From Candidatus Saganbacteria bacterium (GTDB taxonomy: Bacteria > Margulisbacteria > WOR-1 > XYC2-FULL-46-14 > WPAF01): 51,240 nucleotides of DNA. Shown one piece after another: positions 41,235 to 49,600 of the stretch. The stretch is from assembly GCA_016223205.1 (NCBI GenBank), contig JACRPM010000008.1, positions 1 through 51,240 on the forward strand, written 5' to 3'. The position numbers and the translations under genes were made by a program. Positions within the stretch are counted from its first letter, which is position 1; every line of letters starts with the position of its first letter. Below the pieces are notes generated by a model that worked only from the letters and a program-made list of their open reading frames with translations, was not told where the DNA came from and did no database searches.

Positions 41235-41345
41235 AGGTTCCTCAGCAAACAGTGTGCTAAGACGGAACCTGCGACTAAACGTCGCGGTTCCTTAAATCTA
41301 TTGATTTTAATCAGGAAACCGCGAAGTTCATTCGCGGGTTTCCTG
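41235..41345. terminator. Three tandem hairpins with mutually exclusive pairing
   Basis: AGGTTCC (41235-41241), GGAACC (41264-41269) and GGTTCC (41286-41291) lie in a row; the middle block can pair with either side. The second option extends to GGAACC-t-GCGAC / GTCGC-GGTTCC (41264-41291). A third hairpin, CAGGAAACCGCGAA / TTCGCGGGTTTCCTG, spans 41312-41345. This occupies the 178-bp gap between pcm and rpsA, both on the minus strand, and probably terminates pcm transcription. The same GGAACC/GGTTCC type is seen after gltX. Confidence 0.5.
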
Positions 41346-41367
41346 ATTTCTCATGTCATTTTTTCTG

Positions 41368-42000
41368 TTAACCACACCGGCCTATCAGGGGCACGAACAT
41401 ACAGCCGATAGAGGTTTCGGCCTCGATTTTACCCCTGATTTTCCGGATAATGGTCAAATTCTGCAGATAACGGTCGCCCACCGGCAGTACCAGCCGTCCG
41501 CCCTCGGCCAGCTGGTCGATCAATGGCGGGGGAGGGGTGGGGCAGGCGGCGGTCACGATTATCCCGTCGTAGGGAGCTTCCGGTTTATGGCCTTCCGTTC
41601 CATCGCCCACCACGAATTTAATATTTTTGTAGTCCATATCTTTCAATAGCTTTTCCGCTTGATCGGATAGGGTTTTGATCCGCTCGATAGAGATCACCGA
41701 TCCGGCCAGTTCGCAGAGTATAGCTGCCTGGTACCCGGACCCGGTGCCAACTTCCAGTACCTTTTCTTCTCCTTTAAGCGCCAGCTTTTCCGTCATGATG
41801 GCTACCATATAGGGCTGGGAAATGGTCTGGCCGGAGCCGATAGGCATGGCAAAATCATCATACGCGGAGGCCTGCATATTTTCCGGGACGAACAAATGAC
41901 GAGGAACCTTGCGGAAAGCGTCCAGCACGCGCTTATCGATTATACCGCGTTCCTTGAGCTGGAATTCGACCATTTCGGAGCGGAGTTTATTAAAATCCAC
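41368..42000 (-). CDS. pcm: Protein-L-isoaspartate O-methyltransferase
   Basis: A 210-residue SAM-dependent repair enzyme that methylates isoaspartyl residues in damaged proteins. It has PRHLFVPE, the DFAMPIGSGQTISQPYMVA motif, the SAM-binding VLEVGTGSGYQAAIL and GDGTEG. GTG 42000 starts six bases beyond TAAAAT (extended -10 TGCTAAAAT), so the message may be leaderless. Confidence 0.95.
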   Translation of the reverse strand: MDFNKLRSEMVEFQLKERGIIDKRVLDAFRKVPRHLFVPENMQASAYDDFAMPIGSGQTISQPYMVAIMTEKLALKGEEKVLEVGTGSGYQAAILCELAGSVISIERIKTLSDQAEKLLKDMDYKNIKFVVGDGTEGHKPEAPYDGIIVTAACPTPPPPLIDQLAEGGRLVLPVGDRYLQNLTIIRKIRGKIEAETSIGCMFVPLIGRCG

Positions 42001-42006
42001 GAAATC

Positions 42007-42015
42007 ATTTTAGCA
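42007..42015 (-). promoter_or_regulatory. Extended -10 promoter of pcm
   Basis: TGCTAAAAT on the minus strand, last base six bases before the GTG start. It overlaps the start of the divergent frame at 42015. Confidence 0.5.
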
Positions 42016-42725
42016 TGAAATTTTTGGTAAATGAGCCCGAAATACAATTGATGACAACCGTAAAATTTGAACGCCCCCTGCTCGAACCGCAAAGCAAATT
42101 CCCTCCGATCGGAGGGCATACGGACGAGCGGGGGATAATGCGCCGTGAATATCGCCGGTTAACCTCCGGGTTACATAATGAGTTTTGCAGACGAAATCCA
42201 ACCATGGATAGCCGCACCCTCTTTTATAAGCTAAAAATTGAGATCAAAGGCCTTTTTAACGATCCCGCCCTGTTGGCCATCTATCGAAGCGGGGAGGAAG
42301 GACATTTCCGGGATATGGCGGAGACCGCTTGGGTCGCCGGCGGAGCGGTGAATGCGCGCCTCCTTTATGTTCCGGATGTCAACGGTAGAGAAGCGGTCTT
42401 TTCGACCGGCGGATCGGTGCTGCATGCCGTTAATCTCCAGCAACATGACCTGGGATTATCCGCGGTAAGGAAGGGAACCTGGTACCGCTCCGCGGCGGTG
42501 GCGGCTTTGGGGGAAGGCGAACAGCCGATCGGCTCCCTGGTTTTGGCCTGGCAGCAAAAGCAGGAAATTTTACTGCACCATCCCGACGGCCGGATCGAGC
42601 AGAGGCGCGAGGACACCCGGAAACTGGATCCTTTTGTCCACCTGGAATTTTTAGCCATGATCGGCAGGGATTTGACCAACTTTTTTGCGAATAATCCACT
42701 GCTTTTGGCAAATTATCTTTTGTAA
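42015..42725 (+). CDS. Unknown protein with a GAF-like domain
   Basis: The frame codes for 236 residues. The first 63 look unstructured and cross a 16-bp palindrome (CCCTCCGATCGGAGGG, 42101-42116), so translation could instead begin at ATG 42204 (MDSRTLFYKLKIEI). Residues 64-236 follow a GAF-like order: helix, strands around ARLLYVP, a loop, SAAVAALGEGEQPIGSLVLAW and a final helix (LAMIGRDLTNFFANN). No ligand residues can be assigned. It leads to the next gene (25 bp) and then the giant gene, all in one direction, so the three may form one unit. Confidence 0.6.
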   Translation: MKFLVNEPEIQLMTTVKFERPLLEPQSKFPPIGGHTDERGIMRREYRRLTSGLHNEFCRRNPTMDSRTLFYKLKIEIKGLFNDPALLAIYRSGEEGHFRDMAETAWVAGGAVNARLLYVPDVNGREAVFSTGGSVLHAVNLQQHDLGLSAVRKGTWYRSAAVAALGEGEQPIGSLVLAWQQKQEILLHHPDGRIEQRREDTRKLDPFVHLEFLAMIGRDLTNFFANNPLLLANYLL

Positions 42726-42750
42726 GTAATTCTATTGGAGGATCAAAATA

Positions 42751-43509
42751 ATGGTTAGCGGCGTTTCCGAAAGAAGAGGGTCGGTAGATAGACGATTTAT
42801 AAGGCCGCTCCCTAAAACCACTCTGACCAAACTCGAAATGCAGAGGAGGTATGAGAGCGCATTATATCTTACCCAAAGCGTAAGTAAAAACAAACTGATA
42901 AGATGCAAAAGCGTTGAGGAATTTCAGGCCTTAATTCGCGAAGCCCTCATCTATTTGGTTTCGGAAAACGACGCTTTAAACGTCCGCCGGCCCAACTTCC
43001 CGCAAGAAAGGATCCACGTTTTTCAAAAAGCAAGAAAACTGGAAGATTGCCTGCCTTTCGAGCTGATGGATATTGTCCAGGCCGCACTGCAGGATAATCG
43101 TTTGATCTACATCGGCGATACTGCTTTCGGCGAAGGCGAAGCCGACCCGGAAATCCGCGCCCGCAGAAGCGTCGTTTATTCGATCGCCGAAGCTTTGATC
43201 CCCAAAAGAACGCCACGTGGCATTATCGTTAAAGATACGATAATTGAAAGGGGCTTCCTTGAGGCGCTGGGCATATCCCGGGAACAGGTCCCATTACGAA
43301 TCAGATTGGCCGACGGATCGATCCAAGAATGCCCCTCCCTTTTGGTCCTTCCTTTTGTTTCGGTCAGGGGGACGATTGATAATTTAATAAAAGAGGAGGT
43401 TGGGGGCGCGGTGGTGGTGGGTCTAAAGCCGGAATTCCTTAATCCGAGGGTCGACCTGGAGCCCCTTCGCCTTTTGGGCATAGAGGTCGGTATGCATTTT
43501 AACTTATAA
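42751..43509 (+). CDS. Unknown protein with a GAF-like domain
   Basis: A 252-residue soluble protein. A basic N terminus (SERRGSVDRRF) is followed by a helix and a GAF-like fold: IVQAALQDNRLIYIGDTA, SVVYSIAEALI, LVLPFVSVRGTIDNLI, GGAVVVGL and LLGIEVGMHFNL. TTGGAGGATC gives a strong ribosome-binding site before ATG 42751. Its resemblance to the GAF-like gene just upstream may mean ancient duplication. No catalytic or DNA-binding motif seen. Confidence 0.65.
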   Translation: MVSGVSERRGSVDRRFIRPLPKTTLTKLEMQRRYESALYLTQSVSKNKLIRCKSVEEFQALIREALIYLVSENDALNVRRPNFPQERIHVFQKARKLEDCLPFELMDIVQAALQDNRLIYIGDTAFGEGEADPEIRARRSVVYSIAEALIPKRTPRGIIVKDTIIERGFLEALGISREQVPLRIRLADGSIQECPSLLVLPFVSVRGTIDNLIKEEVGGAVVVGLKPEFLNPRVDLEPLRLLGIEVGMHFNL

Positions 43510-43532
43510 CAGGCCCTGAAAAAGTGACCGCG

Positions 43533-43601
43533 TATAATACAAGTTTACCCCTCTAAATACCGATATATATAGTAGAAAAGACGCTATTAATATTTAGCGT
43601 C
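43533..43601 (+). promoter_or_regulatory. Leader region of the giant gene with -10 box and hairpin
   Basis: TATAAT at 43533-43538 and a second -10-like TATAGT at 43568 lie upstream of the giant gene. GACGCTA (43580-43586) and TAGCGTC (43595-43601) form a 7-bp stem around TTAATATT, followed by an AGAGGA ribosome-binding site and ATG 43624. It may be an operator or mRNA structure; -35 boxes are weak. Confidence 0.45.
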
Positions 43602-43623
43602 AGATTCCCAAAAAGAGGAACAA

Positions 43624-46600
43624 ATGGCAGAGCCCAGAGCCCTAAATCCATATAACCAACCCCCGGTCCCCGGGATAAGACAGCCGGTCGTAAGACCGAA
43701 TGATCGGCCGTCCGCCCAGGCGCCCTCTTCGGAAATACCCGATTTTGTCGATCCTTTGGATACGTACACCCCTTCTAGTGGAGCTACTGCGGCCACCTCT
43801 CCCACCTTACCGGCCGATACCATCGACCAATCGCAAGCATTATATCCCCAGGACCGCACGGGATCATTAGGCAGTGATGCCTTTATTGGCCTAACCGAAT
43901 CCGGATTGATGAACGGCCAAAACGTCAGCTGGCTGCTGGTCAATTTCTCGGGCGTTAAATGGATCAACGATCATTGGGGCCATGAGGCCGGAAACGCCTA
44001 TTTGCTGCGCGTTAAAGCTATCCTGGAGGAAACAATCGGCGCCCCGGTCCAAATTGTACGGCAGGGACCGAACTTTGCCGTATTGCTTCCCGAAAATGTT
44101 GATGCCGCCGCGGTCATGCGGAGCCTGGAAGGGAAACTGCGTGCCGGCGTTGATTTCACCTACCTCCGCCGTCATAGTGATGGAAGAGCGGAGATCGTCC
44201 CCGCCTCTTATACCGCCGCCACCGAAGGGCGCTCCCGGATCTTTAACCAAGAATTGTTGGTATACGACGCCACCCAGCAATATTCTTTTGAGGCGATCTT
44301 CGCCGGCCTTAGGGAAGAGACCTATTACCTGAACCGCCCGGAAATGGAATATGCCCGCTACACCATTCCCCAGTTGATCGGTAATGGATTATTTCAAATG
44401 GTGATCCTTGATCCCCAAAGATTAAGCACCCTCAATCTTGAAGAAAGGTTGGTTGGGAGCGAGATCCCCGCTTACCGGGAAGACGCGATCGGCAGCTTGA
44501 CCGAAAACCGCAGCGGCTCGGAAAACGTGCGGGCGCTCGAAGGCGACGCCCTGAACCTGCTTCTCGAAAGCGGGCGCACACAGCTGGCGGTCATCGACCT
44601 TAACGCTATCGGCGCTTTCCGCTCTCTGGGACCTTTGGGCGACCTGATGATCGATGCGGTGCTGGAAGTCAGGGTTCTTGAAGCGGCGCAAGTTTTAGAA
44701 GGCACGGGCATTACCCTTTATCGGCATGGCGGCGGCTCGGAAGAGTATTATCTGGCGGGGGATGTCAGCGAAGAGCAGATGGCCAACGCAACCCGGCAGT
44801 TCCTGGAGGCGCTGAATGCCGAACCGCTGGTTCTGCGCGTCGAAGTAAGCGACCTCGAAAGCACCGCGATGGGACGCCGGACTTTGGAATATTTAAAGGA
44901 GACCGGCCAGTACCAGCCCTACCAACATACTTTTGAGAACGGCCAAAGCGCTCAAGTGGTAGACGTAGATCTTACCCGGGTGACCAGGGGGATCCTCCAA
45001 CCCGACGGAACGTATAAGACCTTTCTTGGATTATCCGGAACCGCGGCAACCGGCGAGATCCGGCGGCCGGCTGACGGGGAAATATTAGAGATTCGGCCGG
45101 AATTTAGGAATAATCGTTTTGGTGTGATATTGGAGGCCTTTGCCCGCGGACGGGACGCTGTGATGGAATTGGTGGAACAAGCCAAACCGAATAATCCGAA
45201 CCGAGACAACCTGATAGTAAAAGCCGGCCCCTATCGCGGCACAGAAACCATGTTTCGGGATGGCGCAGAAGGGATCTCTCCGGATAACCTCCTGACCCTG
45301 ATAACTCATTATCGCAGTAACATTCCTCGCGGAACAATTGAGCTTTACTCCGATGCCGACGGCCGGATCAGCTTTGAGCCCGGCGCCGGCCGATCCTTTT
45401 CGATCCGCATAACTATTATCGACGGGCCGCAGGGGGCTCCTTATCTTCAGTCGCTGGAGGTGGGCGAAGAATTAAGGCGGGAGTCGCCCCGCACAGAACG
45501 AATTCTCGTGGGAAGCTTGGCCAGGATAAATCGGGCATTACTTATTAATGTTATCTCTTGGCTGGGCAACTCCAAACAAAGCCAAGGCCGGCAATTAGCC
45601 CTTATTGCACAAGAACTAAACGAATTTACAAGAGAGCACCCCATAGAAACAACGGTTCGTTCCTCCACTCCTGCTCCGGTGGCGGATAACTATCCCCGCC
45701 CAACCAATCCCGATCCCTTCAGCGGGGAGCCGCCCCGAAGTGCGGATGTCCGGGCGATGAGGGGAGGGCCCTTTTATCGTAGTGGGACTCCGGAGGGGGT
45801 TATGGCGCCGCAGCCGGCTGCTGCTCCCGTCGGCACTCCCTCGGTTAACGACCTTTATACCCGGATCAGGAATATTGGGCCCAACAACCAGCCCTGGTAC
45901 ATGTCCCTTATCCCCGCGGAGATCGCCGCGACCTATACCCCAGACCAGATCTCGGTCGCCGTCGAAGATGGGCAGATAGTCATCGAAGCGCATCCGAACG
46001 GCCAACCGGTCAGCTTCCGCATTAAGCTTAAGGTCTATCCGGAGGGGGGATTCATTGAGATCACCGATGTCGATGTGATGTTGACCGGCGGGGTAGGGGA
46101 ATCGAATTTCGCCGCCCAGGAACTTACTGTCGTCAACCGATTACTGGAGGGACTAAGGCAGATCGGCGCGGCTTCTCAAGGGGCTTATCAGAATGTATTC
46201 ATAAACGGGGTCAGCTCCTACTATGAACTTTATACCCTGGCTTGGTCAGGGTTCAGCTATGTCGGGGATGCAGCCACTGCGGCCCAGGTCCGTGCCCAAG
46301 TTGCGCAGATCGAAAACCAGGTCTTACAGGCCATTGTCGACGGCCAAATAAATATGACCGGAGACCGCGCGCAGGATTTGGTGACCATAAACCAATACAT
46401 TATCGATAATAATCTCTGGCCGAACGACCTGCAAATGGGCGGAAGGATCACCGCCGATGCGATACCTCCGATCGGAGCCGAACAGTGGGCTCCGGTAGCC
46501 GCCAGCGCGGTACCCTCAACCCCCAGGGTGCCCATAGAGCCGGGACAAACGATGATCTATTATTACAATTCAACTTGGTTTTATTCCGTCACCATGGCGG

Positions 46601-49600
46601 CAGACGGTCAAAGCGTCACCTTATCCAATAAATACAGTACCGTCGAAATTCATGAGGGGATCCCGGATATTGGGGCCGGGATTAGGCCGTTCATGATCTA
46701 CCTTAAGGACGGCCAATTATACATGGCCGATCAATCAAGATTACCGTCCCATCAGGCGACGTCCAACGGACGACCGCTGCAAATGGGCGAGACGATCATT
46801 TACTACCGGGATGCAATAGACCCTACAATTGATTATCGGGCTGGAATAGCCCAGCAAATGCATTTGCCGGGAACGGCCGAGGTATCTTATCTGGGCTATA
46901 AATACACCTTGCTTTCTTTGTCCGAGGGCCATATTCAAATAACCAGGCAATCTCCTTCCGGAGAAATTGTTAACTTAGGTGAACTGGGGTTAAACGAAAA
47001 TTTCGGACCATTTTTTGCCGGCCCCAGCGGCGTAGTCTTCTTCCCATACGAAGCAACCGTTCAAGGAATAAATTTGGTAAGCCCCGGGCCGGAGGCGGTA
47101 TTACCGGCGGCCCCAACGGCTGATCTTTTTGACCACGGTATTTATACCTCGGCTACTTATATTTCTTTGAATCGCTATTTACTTAGTTTACATCGCGATG
47201 CCAGCTGGGTAAATGTTAGTTTTGATTTAGACCAAGTGGAAGGCCAGATCTCGGCCGAGTTGAGAGATAAAATTCAAGTGCAGATCTATGAAAGGTTGTG
47301 GGCCATCGCCAAAGAAGCGGGTATTTCTTCTCCGGTGATCGTCATGGAAGGGGATAGTTTTTCGATCTCTATCCCCGACATATTGGGGCCGGAAGTGAAG
47401 GAGCAAATTAAGGCCGCGATAGATCAGGCCTTGGCCATGGGAATTAGCGCAACTTATGTTACGACCGATGCGGAAAACGGGACCAAGTTCAATTTAATTG
47501 AATTGCAGGGACAAACCGCTGTGGTCACTTTTGATTCCCGGCAAAGCCATTCCGACGCCGAACTGTTGGCGGCTTTATCGCCGGAAATTACTGTTGAAAA
47601 TCCGGCAACTATAGAAGGGATACCCATTTCGATGGAGGGGGCCGATCTTTTGGCTCAAACCGGGGCCGACCTGGTCCGGTTGCTCGGCGCAATAGAGGCC
47701 GAACAAAATCTGGGAATTAAGGTTTCCGAAATAGTTTTCAGAAACGGTTATTTCGAGCTTATTGGTGAAGGCGGAAATCTGATCGATCTGGACGGAGTGG
47801 CCCTGGAATCAGCTTCAGGCATGCCCGACCTGGAACTTAGGGCTAATATCCACACGGCCATAAGATCACTAAGAGAAAGCGGAGTTGGTTTAACCGGCGT
47901 CTTTGTTGACGGCGGCAATTTCATGATCTACGGCACAAATAACCGGCCGATCAATGTGAACGGCATGCTGTTTAAGTTGAGCGGTGAAATACCCGGCAAT
48001 CTAAACCATGCGGCCTTAATGCAGGCCTGGGATCTGGCCAGTGGTATGAACCTCAATCCGATCGGGGCGGTCGTTCATGGGGGCGGCTCATTTGAAATAG
48101 AATTGGATAGCGGGCATGTTTTAGATCGACTGATGCTTGAAAAGATCAGCCTCGCCTGGGAACAGAGCAGGCTGCTCGGATTAAACCCGGCGAGCGTAAA
48201 TGTGCTAAGCGAGCATTTTGAGATCATAAATGCAGAGGGGGAAGTTGTTGATCTGATCGGCTTCGCCCAGAACGGCGGATTGACCCCGGAGCAGATCGCC
48301 ACCCGCACACCGGACGAGCTCCGCGCCATGGCGGCAGCCGATCTTAGGGCGTTTAATCCGGAATTATTCGTTGCGCCCGGAGAATATAGAACCATCAAAA
48401 TAGGAGAAAATCTCCTGCGCGTGGTTAACCTGGGCGGGCGGTACATGGTAGCGGTGAGCCCGGAAGGGGCGGGCCAAGATTTGGTCTGGCAGCCTTTGCC
48501 TTTATCCGGAGAATTGGCGCTGGATGGCGGCCGGGTGATAGTCGGTCTGGAAAATGGAAATGTTTCAGCCAGAACGGTGGATGTTCAAGCCGAACTTACC
48601 GCAAGCTTTGCGGCTTTATTGCAGGCCGGGAATGCTCAATTAAATCCCGGAGTGAATAATTTAAAGATCGAGAATGGCCGGGTGCGCCTCGCAACCGAAA
48701 GGGAAGTGCCCGACGCCTTTTTGACCCTGATGCCCAGCGGCCGGCTCGGGGTGGTCATCGCCAACCAGGATTATGAAGGTCTTCAGGAAGGATTCTCAAG
48801 CTTGGTGCGCGATTATAACAGCGCCCTTGCAACCCCGACCGCAAATTACGCCGGCGTGCCGCCGATGGAGCCGATAGCTCTGGTGATGCCGGAGGGCTTT
48901 GAAGACCTTAAATATCGCATCGGCAATGAGGCGGCGGAGATTTTGGCGCCGCATCTGGCCGGGCAGGAAAGACTCGATACGCGCGGCCTGATCCGCGCCC
49001 TGCGCAAATTCCGGGATACCGGAGAGATCACCGGCGCTTTGGCCGAACTGGACATGCCCACAGAGCAGTTGGAGCAGTTGCAGGGTGAGCTGATCGAAGT
49101 GCACGGGGATTATGTCCGCGGACGAGTTTATCGTTTCGGGAAGATCGAAGAGGCGATAAACAACGGAGAATCCATGGATCAGGCGACTATCGAAGCCAAC
49201 CTCGAAACCCTGCGCCGCATCGCGGCCCAGCCCGATCTGGCCGCGCTTATCGGTGCCGATCGCCTGGCTGCCTTACAAACCAAATTGGAAGCCAAATTAT
49301 CAACGACCCCGGGACCCTCTGCTCCCGCTACTCCCATCGCCAACCCGATCATTGCGGTTTTAATGAACGATTATCATCTTACCGCGGCTCAAGTGGAGCT
49401 GGTCATGCGCCTTTTTACCGAGCAGGGATTGAGCGAGCAAGAATTTATCTCGAAGCTGGCGGAGATCGCACCCGATCTGGCGGCCAACGTCAGCCAGCTC
49501 AAAGAAAAGTTGAACCAGGCCATATTGGCTCAATTAACCGCCCGTGCAGCCGCTGATCCAGAGGCCGCCGCCCGCCTGCAGGAACAATTTGCAATGCATG

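Noticed and set aside
41189..41367. Riboswitch upstream of rpsA
   Set aside because: A promoter at 41198-41226 starts the transcript next to the ATG, so the hairpins lie upstream of it, not in its leader.
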